Positions 14,474 to 28,600 of a DNA stretch of 64,000 bases are shown one piece after another. Position 1 is the first letter of the stretch; each line of letters opens with the position of its first letter. This stretch comes from Plasmodium malariae (lineage: Eukaryota; Apicomplexa; Aconoidasida; Haemosporida; Plasmodiidae), in assembly GCF_900090045.1 (NCBI RefSeq), contig NC_041775.1:1317518-1381517 (forward strand). The letters run 5' to 3'. The notes beneath the pieces are model-generated. The model ran no database searches and was not told the DNA's origin. It saw only the letters and a program-made list of their open reading frames with translations. Both the position numbers and the translations under genes were made by a program.

Positions 14474-14589
14474 ATTTTCTGTTATTATTCATTTTATTTG
14501 CGTAGGAAAAATTTTCTTATTATAAGGTAAAACACTTTCTGAAATAATAATATATGTTTATCTGTTAATATTAGTTCCTTATTAGAAAA

Positions 14590-15000
14590 ATTATAAATCA
14601 GGGAAACAAAAGATATTCTTCATTAGATTACAAAACCGATATATCTTTAGTTAAATACTTAGGGGGAGTTAAAAAAAAAAAAAGTTATTTTGTAAAGAAA
14701 GACATTATCGAATTATCAATAACTAAATAAAGCAAAGAAAAATATATATCTAAGTTAGAAAAAACTAGAGAAAATATTAATATAAAGAAAATACAAGAAC
14801 TACTTGAATTAAAAGATATAAGGAATGACTTGATCCAAAATACAAACTGTTAAATCATACATTATTGTCTCTAAACTGGAATAAATTTATTACTAAAAAA
14901 ATAAGTTATACATCTAAATTTCTCAAAAAGAATAAGAAATACAATTTGAAAATTGCCTAATGAGTGTATTGTGCTATATTAATGAATATAAAAAGACATA
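14590..15000 (+). pseudogene. Degraded coding remnant, possible exported protein
   Basis: A splice-acceptor-like TTATTAG ends at 14585. From there one frame encodes a lysine- and glutamate-rich segment including KTDISLVKYLGGVKKK and, after an in-frame TAA at about 14,728, a further charged segment up to a TAA at about 14,851. This composition is unlike the F/I/L/N/Y strings of random open frames here. The run TDISLVKYLG-VKK is loosely like ADIS...AKLLGVKRD in the intact protein at 3105-3998, so it may be a fossil of that family. A hydrophobic stretch near 15,060-15,120 could be the old TM region. No first exon is recognised. Family assignment is weak. Confidence 0.35.
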
Positions 15001-15475
15001 AATTTAATTAAAATATCAATAATAAAATACATTTATGAAATCTACATAAATTAGTTGTTGAAACACTTTTTATGTTATTAATCTTGTTTTTTTGTTTCAT
15101 AAATCCATTGTATGAAGATTTAATGTTAGCTAGCATATGTAATGTAATATTTACGTATCTTTAGGTAGATACTCTAAGAAATGAGCTTTCGTCAAAAAAA
15201 ATAATTTGCACTATTTTTAAGCATAATAACTTTCCGAAAAAGGGTATTTATTTCCAAGTTTAAAAAAATTTATTGCATTCTTAGTAATAATATCTACTGG
15301 GGAAATAATACGAAAGTATATATGATCCTTATGAAATCATCAATATATGTTTAAATATTTCGATATAAAATAGGAAGATTAATATGTATTCATAAATATT
15401 AACCGAATTCTGATATATTTTCCTCTTATTTGTTTTATATAGTATTTTTTTAATATGTATAAATTCACTTGCTTA

Positions 15476-15506
<31 letters not shown>

Positions 15507-17506
15507 TGTATAAATACTTTTAATAATACAATTCATTTATTATATATGCATTTTCTTGGAAACAAGTTAAATATTGCGAGAACAAATGTAAATTATTTAT
15601 GTATGATACTTTCATTTGGATGAATATGAACAAATGATTTAAAATAGTGCCAATATTTTTATTCGACACAAAATTCAAAAAAACTAGTTAATCAAAAATA
15701 AATATTTATAAAATAACCGACTGAACTAGTTATATGAGAACACAGAAAAATTTTATTAAATAAAAAGTTATATTTTTCCATAATTTGTTTCATTATATAT
15801 TCATCATAATATATAAAACTACTTATAAAGATGTGCCTTTATATTTCTATATATAAATTCAACATTTTAAAATATGATAAATTAAGGGGAATTGAAGAAA
15901 TATAATATATATTGGTTATAATCAGAGTATCTTTCTAAATTCATATTAATTATACATAAAAAATATATATATATACATATGAATGAAATATTAAGATAAT
16001 TATCTTATTTTCGTTTACTGTTCTAGAGTAATATGAATTATATGAAGTATGTAAAACTTTAATATATTATTTATATTTCATATTAATTAGATAAACTATA
16101 GAACATTAATTTGATTTGTCAAATTACTATGAAAATATTTATACAGAATTGATATAACGTATTTAATATATAATATTTTTATAATGTTCTGAATTAACTA
16201 CGTGGAACATCCAGTAAGGGGAAAATATATTGGAATATAAATTTTCTAATTTTAGAGGTATATTTCATAAAAAATCTAACATATTTCATTTAAATTAGTT
16301 GAATAAAGGTTATAATATAATACTTAATTGAGAATTGTAATTATTTATTAATAAAAAAAAATTAAATACCAGTTATACCCTCTGTAAAATTTCTATGAAA
16401 GTATTATTATATCAAATGTATTTCTAAATTTTATGGTATATTATCCTTTAATATATCATAATGGTATCCTTTTTAATTCTAATTTTATTATTTAAAATTC
16501 TTTTAAATTATCATAGTTAGTAAATATAAATTTTTACGAAATTTACTTTTAGATTATTATTATTATTTTTTATGTATGTGCATATTTATATAGAACATAT
16601 ATATTTTTTTTATTCTTAGAAAAAAAAAAAAAAGTAACAGAATCCTTAAATTTAAAATATTTACTTTTAGTTATGATAAATAAAATATACTTATTTAAAA
16701 TATATAATAATTACAATGTTATATATAAAATAACTTGATTAAAAATTATAAAAACATTAAATTGGATTTTTTTTTTTTGAATATAAAAAGTTTTTTAGGT
16801 GAAAGAATTTCCAGAAGGCAACTGATAAAATTATGGTAAATCAATAGTCTGTATATATTTGGTATATTTCATATGATACCTCATAATTTGTGCAACAAAA
16901 AAAAACATTTTTATTTGTTTTTTATATTTATTTAATACAGTAATTATAATATTTAATATAAATTTTTATAATATTTACAAAAAAAAAAAGCCTTATATAG
17001 TAAAATAAATACACAAAACTAAGTTTATTCATAGGAAAAAGGGAAAAATTAATGGCTAAATGTTTAGTGCATGTTAATATATGTATTCTGATAAGGTATA
17101 TATCTTATTTTAAATGCAAAATAAAAATTTCAAACTTCAAAGAATAAATTTTACTTTATTTTTGAAAAGCATCAATAAAAAACATTTTATATTGTTGTAT
17201 TAGAAATTAGTATATATATATATATATGTGTTGTGTAATTGTTTAACACGATAAGTTTTAAAAAAAATTATTTTAATTAATGTTTCTTTTTTATAAATGT
17301 AATTTTATAAGAAATATTTACTAAAATATTTTAAAAAATATATTTTCTTTAATATAATTTATATCTGTATTTTATTTGTTAAACTTATTACTATATTAAA
17401 GGACAAATTTAATAATGCATATAGCATTACTTTATATGAGGAATTTTTTAATATTCCATGAATTTTTTATAAAACGAAATATGTTATAATATTAAATAAT
17501 TTATAT
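15001..17506. other. Intergenic A+T-rich stretch
   Basis: Nothing supportable is seen. An AT tract lies at about 15,480-15,507. Confidence 0.5.
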
Positions 17507-18360
17507 ATGAATAGAAAAATAAAATATTTTATTTTAGTTGAAAAAATTACAATTATCATTTGTGCTTGGATATGTTATTATTTAATCAATGCGGTATATA
17601 CTTGATATCACCAAAAAATATGCTTCACAGTTTTTGTAATATCATGTTATATGTAGATAATCATACATATATATAAGAATATTTTACTTATTCACAAATT
17701 GATATATCGTATGTAAATAAATAAATATTTAATTTTCCTTGTATTACAACTTTGATAAATCTTATGATAATAGAAATAATGTAAGTAGAACATTAGTTTC
17801 AGGAATATGTAGATTACTATTAGAGTGTAAGAAAGGGAGAATAAAAGTAGGATAACCATGAGTTACCTAGGCATGAATATGGTGATTCAGGAAACAAATA
17901 TTATAATGATGAATCTAAATATAATTTTAATTTATGATTTGCATTCAAAAAATTAGGCATGACATGCTCTTCAGTTATATGTGAACCATTTGCATCGACA
18001 GATAATTTCTTTGAAAAACAATTATATAAGATATTCAGTCGTATAGATAAATACAGAAAATGTACTTATCCTATTATGAAAAAAAAGTTAAAACATTCAG
18101 TGTACATTAGTAGTCTTTTAATAATTGCTTTACCAGGAATGTTTTTTTTAACAGCAGTAACTTTAACTTCTTTAACCTTTTATTACGGAAATGGCAATAA
18201 TGAGAATGAAAAAGAATTTTATATTATTATTAGTAAAATTTTAATAAGTGGGGTTATATTTCCAATAACATTAGTTATATTAATAAGTTCTGCAATAGTT
18301 ATTTATATACTGGTAAAATTCATCAAATATGTCAACGAAGTAAAAGATATTAAATCCTAA
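17507..18360 (+). pseudogene. Broken Plasmodium exported protein gene with PEXEL, two TM spans
   Basis: Exon 1 (17507-17593, 29 codons) encodes a hydrophobic signal segment and ends at donor GTATAT in phase 0, like its paralogues. Family-like coding sequence resumes at about 17745 (Y-N-F-D-K-S), but the bases just before it are AT rather than AG, so the expected acceptor looks lost. The frame continues through VSRTL and RLLLE, a canonical RxLxE export motif, to a TAA at 17853-17855. The continuation is in the +1 frame, with a further TGA at 17935-17937. The frame is then open to 18360 and encodes two membrane spans within the last 100 residues. A missing acceptor, a frameshift and a nonsense codon make a functional product unlikely. 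The ATG at 17959 starts a 133-aa TM fragment that lacks signal and export motif. The TM region differs from those at 9.3 kb and 36.1 kb, so this is another subfamily. Confidence 0.65.
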
Positions 18361-21300
18361 CTGTAAATAATGAAATTCATTCAGAATTTTTTTTTTTTTT
18401 TATGTATCTAATATAAATTTAATTTATGCTTAGTTAAATTATGTTGTTGAATAAGGAAAATTACTTTTTCTTTACTTATATGTTTTATTATAAAACCAAG
18501 TTAATATAGATATATATACTGGTATACAACAGTTTAAAAATGTATGTTTTGTCTATACACAATTTGGCATACATTTATATTATCATTAGTATAATAACGT
18601 ATTTTTTGAAGATTTTTTATTACTATATTATTGAATATATAAATACATACACACGTTTGTTTTCTATGTAAAAAAGTTAAATTTAATATTGAAGAAAATT
18701 CACACTAAAAGGATATGCTATATATACAATAATGACATCTATACATATTTTTTGCATACTTTTATTATGATAAATGTGTGATTATTTAATATAATACATA
18801 AATTATTACATTTATTAGTACAATCTTATTAGTAACGTAATTTTTGTTTTTATCAACCACAATTTATTTCCATTTTTTTGTTCTTCCTAATAAGTGTTTC
18901 TTTGTAAAGTTTTTAAAGAATATTATAACATATTATTTATAATTTATGCATGTCATACTGTTTTTTACTTAATAGAAATAATTTATGCGTTTTATATTTA
19001 GTGTATGTGTATTTTTGATTTAAAAGTAAGGATACCATTAATATTTGTAAAAAAATATGTTGTGAGTAATATATGTTTAATGAATTATTTAATATTAAAC
19101 TATTTTTAGTAAATTTTTTGAATAGCTTTAGTATGAATAATAGATATATATTAACATTAAATTTCTTATAATTATGATATATTAATGTAACATTATGAAT
19201 TCGAGGAGTCATAAAATTTTATTATAAAATTAAAGGCTTAAATTCCATTTATCATTTCATAAATTTACTTATGTAACTGTCAAATATAAAACAGTTTTAT
19301 GAATATTACTTAAATTTCTGTAATAAAAAAAGTTTTGTAATATAGATATACTGTGAATATATTCTTTTGACAGTATTATGTGAATAATATTTTGAGCCAC
19401 TATTCATCTAATATTAGAATTTATAGGACAATTGCTCATTTTTTGCTGTCTTAAATGTTAACTGCATACGAAAAATAAACAATAGGTTTATAATTAAATT
19501 GAATTAAGCATTAAATAATATATAAATAAATTTTATTCGTAAATACATTTTATTTCATAATATATAGATAATCATTTTTTCATTTGTGATACTTTGTATT
19601 TTTGATGTATGTATGATTGTACCTTAACAGTTCTTTTTTAGATGTACCAAAAAATTTAGAGATTTTATATTAACTGAAAATTCTATTTATATTTACAATT
19701 CTGTTTCCAATTATATAAACGCAATAAGATATGCATGGATTGCATGTAAGTTAATGAAAATATTTTTATGCTTTTATTAATACTATAAGATATAATTCAT
19801 CATAATTAGAATACTAAGCTGTATTTTTCATAAAAGTTTTAATAGTTTAAAAGTAATATATGTGATTTTTGGTGTAATATTTTTTATGAGCATTTAATAT
19901 GATTAAAATATAATTTTTTTAATTTTTCACTCCTGAAGTTTCAAAATGATACCGCAAATTAAGGAAAATATTTTTTTAGTTATTATATAATATATACATT
20001 TTAAAATTTACTGCTTATCCTATCTACTAATTTATGTGTTGAACTTTTATTTCATAAAAATAGTTGCACATAGGAAACTAAGGGTAATAATTGGATAAAT
20101 GTAAATTAATATGTTCATACCCTACTAAAAAAAATATTAATATGTTTCTCAATATATATATATATATATTTTAGTATTAAACGTTATAATGTTTTTATAA
20201 TTAAATTTTTTTCTGTAAAAAGTACACATGAACCTATAAGAATGTTATAGTTTGTGGTTTACAATATTGACAAGTAATTGCCAGACATACTAATATAATT
20301 TAAAATTTTAGAAGTAATGTATGTAGAAAATCAATAATTATGAGTAGTAAAATGCATCATCAATACATAAAACGATAGATGTATTCATGATATTATTAAT
20401 GATGTAAAGTAATTGATTGTTCAATTTTATTTTATATAATTTATTTAAAAATATAAGATAAAGTTAATTAATAGCAAAAAACATATGCATTTTTATTCGT
20501 GATAAAGTTTAACAAACATATTACTGATTCAATATTATTATAATATTAACATATTTTATATGGGTATTACACCTTTTTTGTTTTGTTATATTTTTCTAAA
20601 TGTTTCTATTTAATTAAAAAAAAAAAAGGTAATTTGTGGGCTTTAAAACACGTCATTTACCAATAACTATATGAAACAACTTAGTTAATAATAATAATTT
20701 TCAAAATATTATAATACAACAATAGAAAAAAAATAAAACATATATTTTCATAAATTTGTTAGTATATAATAAATTTTATTTTTTAAATATATTGTATACA
20801 ATATAGGAAAGAATATGTTATAATTAGGAAATCATGGAAATTTTTAAAAATATATATTTTTTGAATTTATTAATAACTTTTTTTCACTCCCCTAAATAAT
20901 AAAATATTTTTTATCATAAATAATTACATTCTCCGAAATATAATATTTATAAAATTATAATAATTAGTAGGAAAAATTTATAATAGTAATTATACTAGAA
21001 ATGCATAGGACAATAGCATATATCTATATTTTATACATTGCATATTGTATATAAATTCAAAATTTCCTAATAATTAAAAATCATAAGAAACAGTTTGTTC
21101 AAGTACCCAAATATGTAATTAAATTATACATTGTCAATATATATGAAAGAACTGAAATTGTGTAATTTTGCTAAAAAATAATTTTTTATAAATAATATTA
21201 ATTATGCAATATTATATTAGCCTTTTTTACGTATTTTTTTTTTTCTTTTTTTTGACTAAGTAATAATACATGATATATATGTTAATTTTATAGAAAACAA

Positions 21301-21402
21301 TATTAAAATAAAAGAGTTATTTTTTTTATTGTTGAAAGTGTATAACTTGATGTTAATTTTTCTTTATTTTATATATTAAAATATTAGATATCTATCTATA
21401 AC
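18361..21402. other. Intergenic stretch, 5' flank of the fam-l-like gene
   Basis: About 3 kb without a supportable gene. A 91-codon minus-strand open frame at 18937-19212 is dominated by N, Y, L, K and I, lacks any family feature and is judged chance. A block at about 20931-20985 resembles one upstream of the fam-m gene at 43042. Confidence 0.5.
20931..20985 (+). repeat. Shared far-upstream element, copy 1
   Basis: The segment starting TCCGAAATATAATATTTA at about 20931 and running on through a GGAAAAATTTATAATAGTAAT-like end closely resembles 42526-42590, which starts TCCGGAATATAATATTTA. The copies lie about 470 and 515 bases before the exon 1 ATGs at 21403 and 43042. Shared position and sequence suggest copied 5' flanks or a common promoter element. 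Confidence 0.45.
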
Positions 21403-22372
21403 ATGGAACAAAATATAAAGTTTATACTTTTTACAAAAATTTTTTTGTTTATACTTTTAAAATGGATATATTATTTTTACATTGACATGGTATGGTAATA
21501 CTCTATGAGGGCCTTTGTATTATTCATATTTTTATTGCTTATTTTTATTAATTATTTTATTTATAATGTGAAAACTTATCCATTTATTAAAGGAATAATT
21601 ACTTTTGTTTTTTTAGAGCAGCTGTGACAAATTTTTGGATGATAAGCATTATTTTGGTAAAAAATTAGATAAACGAATTTATCGATTATTAGGAAAATGT
21701 GAAAAAGGTATTTTTTCAAATGTTGAAAATTTAGAATTAAAGATACCATACGATACAAAAAAAAAGAACGAAAAATTACTTACAATAGATAATGAAAAAT
21801 GGGACAAAGAAAAAAAAGAAAAATTATATAGAAGCTTATTGTATAAGGAAAAATTAATTAAGAGTCTTATGAAAAATAAATGTACCATTTTACATAAATC
21901 ATATACCCATTACGAAAAAAAAATAATGAATGGACTTGATGATAAAGCTTTTTTTAAAAAAATGATGTTAATTAATGATAAAGATTACAAAAAATTAAAA
22001 CGTAAAAAATTCAGATTACGACTTTTTTTACTTTTACTATTGTTCGTAGTGGTATTAGTGATACCTTTATTAGATTTATCATTTGGGGAATTTCAAAATA
22101 CCGGTAATTTATTAAATAAATTATGTGTTTCATTAGGATATACTGGAGATCCATCTTCACCTTCCGAACCTGCTGGGGATGGTTTGAGTAATTACTTTTC
22201 ATCTACATGTAAATTGAAGAACCTTACAGGATTTAAAGTATTTGGTATTCTAGTGTATTGCATACCTATCTTAATATTGGGTATTATACTTATACGAGGA
22301 CTTTTTTATTATTATAAAAATGTTATAAAGCATAAAAAAATTAAGTTCTTAGAAATGTTCAATGAATGGTAA
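21403..22372 (+). CDS. fam-l-like exported protein, two exons, intact
   Basis: Exon 1 is 21403-21489 and exon 2 is 21617-22372, phase 0; the 127-base intron has donor GTATGG and acceptor TTTAG. The product is 280 aa. Residues 7-27 form a hydrophobic segment starting MEQNIK and containing the family's Trp-Ile-Tyr-Tyr-Phe pattern. Residues 52-56 read RLLGK, a PEXEL-like site lacking the final acidic residue. A highly charged lysine-rich middle follows, with a YEKKI..GLDD motif at about 128-138, then a TM at 164-182, a glycine- and serine-rich loop with three cysteines, a second TM at 237-258 and a basic tail (YYYKNVIKHKKIKF). This architecture fits P. malariae fam-l proteins, which are predicted to be exported; their function is unknown. 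The ATG was chosen because it gives the family first exon. The nearest neighbour is the similar gene at 24363, same strand, 2.0 kb on. Confidence 0.72.
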
Positions 22373-22534
22373 AAAATATATTTATTTCTGTTAAGAAGCC
22401 TTCAATGTTATGTATTACCTGTAATATCTTTAATGATATATTACATATAATAGCAGTTTTTTAGCTTTTACAAATGAACTTATATAAACTTAATTATATT
22501 TATAAGTAAATACAAAAAATATATTTTTATATTT

Positions 22535-22590
22535 TTTTGTGAATTTGAATGTTTGAAAATTTTTTAATTTGTAAATTAATGTATTCTTAC
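22535..22590 (+). repeat. Shared 3' flank block, fam-l/fam-m paralogues
   Basis: About 163 bases after the stop at 22372, a TTTTTTTGTGAATTTGAA segment is followed by an AAAATTTTTT-like stretch. Near-identical or similar blocks occur at about 50476 (179 bases after a stop), 25472, 44110, 46989 and 36525. Constant distance suggests a copied 3' UTR or polyadenylation region. This is homology by eye in A+T-rich DNA. Confidence 0.45.
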
Positions 22591-24049
22591 TCTGAATTAA
22601 TTAATATGGCTAAATATATACATACTTATATTTAAATGTAAATTTAAACGAAAAATATATATTTGTATTTTAAAATTAATATGTAACAGTACGAATAATA
22701 TTATTTTATAGAATTCATTTGTTAATTTACATTTTAACTATAAATAATGCTGCTTTATATTTTTTATCATTTTCTAGTATAAAATTATTATTTTTTATGT
22801 TTATTGAGAAAAATAATTATTACTTTTAAATTAACAATTAACGTTCCTTGTTTAGTATATAATGAAAGGGAGTTATTATATTTATTGTACTTATATATTT
22901 TTTATTTAAATATAATATATTATTTTAAATTTCATTTTATATTCTTTGTTGTTAATTTACTGATTTATTAGTTGAAAAAATATTATTTTCTTAAATGAAA
23001 AATAAAACAAAAGTTTATTTAGAATTATTATAGTTACATTTTATGGTTATAATAATTTTATAATTGTCACATGGTTTAAATCTCATATGTAGCAGAAATA
23101 ATGGAATAGATCATTTCAGTTTTTGCTATAAGTATTGTTAAAAAAAAGAAATTTCATTTATTTTTATTCATTTATTCTTATGAATCTGTAAAATTATTTA
23201 TCTTACAAAATATATTTGTAGAATACTAAACAAAAACTATTATATTAGCTCTAAAATTGTCAGTAAAGATGTTACTACCTAATATATTTTGTTATATGAT
23301 ATTGTTATACTTCCTTATTGCTAATATGTATACAATAACCTATATATTAATGCCTTAAATAAATTTATATTATTTAGAATTTTTTATATTAGGGTAATTG
23401 TATACAACATTTATTCATTTATTTTACTGTTTCCTTTTTTTTTATTTTTAAAATATATTAATACTTATTCAAATATACATATGTGTATAAAAAATAAAAG
23501 CTTTAGGAGAACTAATATAAAAAATCTATAGTTACAAATAATAGTACAAATTGGATATAATTAAGAATTAAATTTTTTAGAAATATAACTGAAAATAAAA
23601 AATAAGTTTTTATTTACTTATAAAATATATATGATTTATCATAGATTGAATAGTACGTTATAAATTGAACTTCCTAAATGTATTGTAAACGATAACCTAA
23701 AATTCCTGTTTATATGCCAACTAAAATCGTGTTATATTTAACAAAAAAAGCATGTGCAAGTTTTTATTTTCTTCATTAATTATTACAATTATTGTATAGT
23801 AATAGTAATTAACATTTTATAAAATGAATAACACTTTTTTTCACCTTGTGATATATTAGGAATTATCATTGATAATATGAAAACATCATTAAAATTAAAA
23901 ATTATTATGCTAATACACAAAATAATGCAATTAATCTATATTATATACGTTTTATTCTGTAAATTAAATTAGTATTTAAAATTATTAATATATCGTGTAT
24001 TTTTTTATTATATTGAATAATTTCTATAAAAAGAACTTGTAATTACTAG

Positions 24050-24150
24050 ACTATATTGAATAATTAACTTATACATATTGAATATATATGAATGAGTTAA
24101 AATTATAATATATTACTTAAAGATATTATTTTATTCATAAAGTAAATATT
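24050..24150 (+). repeat. Shared upstream block, copy 2
   Basis: About 303 bases before the ATG at 24363, a GAATAATTAACTTATA segment is followed by TTGAATATAT and ATGAATGAGTT, then a TTAAAGATATTATTTTAT segment. It resembles 8398, 35210 and 45517 onward at equivalent distances from their ATGs. Confidence 0.4.
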
Positions 24151-24362
24151 TAAAATTTATAATATAATTTTTAAGGTATTTTTTTTTTTTTTGGTTAATA
24201 CTGTAAAATGCATTTTAGATATATATATGTTATTACCTTTTTATGAAAAAATATTAAACAAAAATTAAATAAAAATATATAATAGTATTTTATGTTGAAT
24301 ATATAATAGTTGTTATAAATATAATTCTTTCTGAACATATTATAACTCTGGAAAACTTTATG

Positions 24363-25313
24363 ATGGAACAAAAAATTTTGTTCTTATTTATTAAAATTTC
24401 AACGTTTGTACTTTTACCTTGGGTATGTAACTTTTACATTGATATGGTATGATTGTATTATTCAAATATATTTGTGTTATTTATATTATAATTTTTTATT
24501 TTTATTAATGCATTTAAGTATGAGTATATTTTTCCATTTAAAGAAGAAATATTTACATTATTCTTTTTATATTAGAGCTCTTTAAATAAAAATTTGGATG
24601 AAAAATGCAACCTTCGTAAAAAATTAAATACTAGAAATAATCGGTTATTAGCAAAACATAAACAGGATAAGTATTCAAGTAATGAAAGTTTTAAGGAAGA
24701 AATGTCAAATAATGAAGTGAAAGAAAAAAAACATATATCTAATAATAAAAAAGAAACAAGTAGAAAACATAAACATTCATGTAGAAGTCCATTATATAAG
24801 GAGGAATACAGTATAAATGATAAGAAAAACAAATTTCTTATGCGTAAAACAAGTAAGTATTACGATTTTGAAAAAAAAATATTTAAAAACCTTGATCATG
24901 AAAATTACGTTAAAAATATCAAAACTATTGAAAATAAGGAATATAAAAAACTAGAACGTAAAAAGCGCAGAATACGAATTGCTTTTCTTTTGTTATTTAT
25001 CTTAATATTAATACTACCCATAATAGATCTTTCGTTAGAAAAATTAGTGGATGGTGGTTTGTTGGGCTTATTACACATGTTATACATAACTAGATCTCAA
25101 GGTAATGTGTTGGGAGTAGAAGGGGTTTTACCTTCATTGTTAGGCAGTGGTAAATGGGGTAATACTGACAAAATGCGTGTATTACCTATTTTCTTTTATG
25201 GAATACCTTTCCTTATATTTATTGTCATATTTATATTAGGGATGGTTTATTACTATAAAAAAGTTATAAAATATGAAAATATTAAGTTCAGAGAAAGATT
25301 AAATATGAAGTAA
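24363..25313 (+). CDS. fam-l-like exported protein, two exons, intact
   Basis: Exon 1 is 24363-24446 (28 codons) and exon 2 is 24576-25313, phase 0, with a 129-base intron (donor GTATGA, acceptor TTAG). The product is 273 aa. Residues 6-26 form a hydrophobic signal or anchor segment beginning MEQKI. Residues 51-55 read RLLAK inside RNNRLLAKHKQDK, the family's PEXEL-like site. A lysine- and glutamate-rich middle follows, with a YDFEKKIFKNLD motif at about 124-135, then TM1 at 162-182, a glycine- and leucine-rich loop, TM2 at 230-252 and a tail reading YYYKKVIKYENIKF. The ending closely parallels the gene at 21403, so the pair probably arose by tandem duplication. An exported red-cell protein is likely; its function is unknown. 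Confidence 0.75.
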
Positions 25314-25592
25314 TAAGAGTTTTTATGTAAAGATAAATTTAACATATATGGTCATATCTTTAAAGATATACTTAACAACCATAATAATTACAATTTTTAT
25401 TCTATAAATTCCCTTATGTATATTGGTGTTTTTATTAGGAGACTATAAAAAAGTATGTTTTTAATTCTTTTGCTGATTTGAATTTTTTACCGTTTGGATA
25501 ATTTTCAATTTTCACTTTAAGGAATTACTTCAGTTTAACTAAATATTTTGTCTGCATGTATACATCTTAATGTTAAAGTGAATTTCACGAAT

Positions 25593-25627
<35 letters not shown>

Positions 25628-28600
25628 TTTTTTAAATTAATGTATAATGGAATAATTCATATAATGTTAGTCCAGTATATCACTTTGTATTTGAATAATC
25701 GTTTTTTTTTTTTTTTTTTGATCAAATCTAAAATGATTTTTATAGGTTATATAAGAAAATATATTACCATTGTTAACTTAATAATAAATATGTCTTTTAT
25801 TACATTCACTATGTGCATATGAATAATTTTTATTAAAGTGATACGTGTATTTTTTTTTTTTTTTTACAAAAAAATTATTATTATTATTTATTTTATATAA
25901 TATGTTACATGCGAAATATTTTACAAAAAATACTAAAAGTGAAATTATGAATATACAATGAAACAATATACTTCTTAGTTATAGATAATTTATAACTGCT
26001 TACAATATTGGGGATTCTAAGTCATTATAGTAAAATAAGGTTTAGAAAGCATATGTTATATTATTTTTGTATCTAATTATAGTGTTTATTCGATGTTTCA
26101 CAAATTACTTGAATATATATGTTATACTGAAAATTATATTTAAATAATGTATATATTTTATATAATTTTTATATCATTAATAGGTTAAATTATTAAACAA
26201 TAATTAAAAAAATATTAATAGATAAATTGTTGTATTTCTTTCTAAATATCATTTATTAGTGATTAAATAATGGAAAGTTTATATACAATTTCTTAATATT
26301 GTTAGTGCTATTATTTTCTTATTTCACTAACAATTACATTAAATATAATGAATAATTTAATTAATGGGATTTTGACGCACATGTCAAATTAAAATCAATA
26401 AAAGACTTATTTTATCTATAATATATGTTACTCGTTTTTTTTTTTTTTAACTAATTTTATTTATTTATTTTCTTAATATATTTTGGGGTTGTATTCCTTT
26501 ATAGCCTTACTATAATAGAGGTTGGGCACTCATTCTATTATATACTTAACAAAGACAACAACTAATACCAATAAAAAGAATTATTTAAGTGTTATTATGA
26601 TTTCGAATATTTCTGGAATGTTTTAATATATTATTAATTTTTGTAAATATACTAAATTTATATATTTCATAATAATATATATTCAATTTATAAACTAATC
26701 CATAAATATATTGAGATGTTTTCATTAGGTTAATTTTATTTTTGTTTATTTTATAAAATATTGAATGCGAAACTTTATAAAATTGAATATATATATATTT
26801 TTAATATAGTAATATCATGGGAATTAAATATTTAACGAAATAATTATGGATGTCTATTGTTGGCTACATATGCTTTGTAAAGTATTGAAAAGAAAAATAT
26901 GTTATATTGAGGATATTTTAGGAAATGAAGAACTAATGAATTTTATGTTTATTGTTTGTATATAATATATATATGCAAATTATTTTATTTCCAAGAATCC
27001 ATTAGTTATAATATGTACTCTATAATATACACATTAAATTGTGTAAAATTATATATTAAACATATATAAAGGAACACAATATTGTCTAATATATAACAAA
27101 ATATGATAATAAATATATTTATTAATATAGGATTAGAACAAATATGTGAATTTTATATATTTTTTAAAAGGTTTTATATTTTCAAGTTGTAATATTATTT
27201 TATTCGTTTATCTATTCATCTGATCAAAAGAATATTAACATATTTTTATGTACACTTTTATTAAATTATTTTGTAGAAATTTAACCTTAAATGTAGTATT
27301 TGATTATTATCAACATATCGATATTTACGCCGAAGTAGGTTATGCAAACAAAAAATATATATCTTGAAATAGGAAAGTGGCAGTTTCATGTGGTAAATAT
27401 ATTTCTTTAATAAAATTCTTAAATGAAACACATTTTAGCATTTAAGTAATGAGTAAATAACTTCCCCTTTTTATACTTTTTTTAAATAAATGTTCCATGA
27501 AAATATATTTTTACACTATAATTATATATTTAATTATTTATTAAATGTAAATGTTATATTTAATACTGATTATAAATGTGTTATACTAATCAAGAATATC
27601 TCAATATATATATTAAATTAAACACAATCCCATAACAGAAAAAAATATATTACTATTTCTTTTATATATATTATTTTTATGCTAACTAAATTATCAGAAT
27701 TAATATTTTTTATATGATCATATTTTATCGAAACATTTAAAAATATATAAAATTTTTGGTATTTTTAAACTTACGGTGTTCATATGATATATTATACCTT
27801 ATAATATAAAAAATGTAATTTGCATACTATATATATAAAAAAAGATTTTTTAAAAATAATTCAAAACATTAGAACATTAATTAAAAATAGAAATTTTTTT
27901 TTATCTATATCCCCTGGAGTTTGTTCCCAGTTGAAGCATATATGACTTATTATAAAGAACATTTTTTAACTTATATATTAATAAATTAATTAGTTTGATG
28001 AGAATAATTATTTAATTATAGCATATTTAACTTAATAAATGTAATTAAATGAATATTATAAAAAATATTATATTTGTAATAATAATTACATTATGAATAT
28101 GATTAATGTTTATTAATAACATAAATTATGATAAGAAAGTTATAAATTTCACATACACTAAATTAAATAATCAAAAATATTACTTATGAAAAAAATGTTA
28201 TATATAATTTAAGAAAAATATATAATAATAAAAATAATTGAAATATATTATTATCATTTTGAAACTTCATTGTAATATTATCAGTGAATTCTGTATAACA
28301 GTAAGACTGATTTTAATAGACATAATTCTTAAGGTCTCTGTTTAAAGAAATTATATGAAATAAATGATAATTAGAAGACAGTTTATTTTAAAAACAATGC
28401 AATATATCATTATTTTTTTATTCGAAGAATAATATTGTAATAAATCTTATATTTTTTTATTTATAGGAGCTTCGTTAAAAAAGAAAAATGTTTTTATGCA
28501 TATATATACTATGAAAAAAATATATAATATATAAAAAAATAAAATAAAACATTATATATATATTAAAGAAAAGCTTAATTTATGGATAAATGAAATAAGA

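Larger units (their letters stand above)
11696..14580. other. Intergenic A+T-rich stretch with microsatellites
   Basis: No gene seen. It contains an AT tract grading into CATA repeats at 12274-12303 and the tetranucleotide array annotated at 14424-14473. Confidence 0.5.
22373..24362. other. Intergenic stretch between two fam-l-like genes
   Basis: No gene seen. A GTGAATTTGAATGTTTG block at about 22540 belongs to the shared 3' flank seen after several paralogues. A block similar to other upstream flanks lies at about 24050-24150. Confidence 0.5.

Noticed and set aside
18937..19212. 91-codon minus-strand open frame
   Set aside because: Longest lone frame in a gene gap, but it is a chance-type mix of N, Y, L, K and I with no signal, export motif or exon partner.
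25640..25966. Overlapping 60-62 codon frames on both strands
   Set aside because: They run through T and A homopolymers and AT repeats; no protein-like features.
26480..26560. Slightly G+C-richer patch that might be a non-coding RNA
   Set aside because: No conserved structure, open frame or second copy could be identified by eye.
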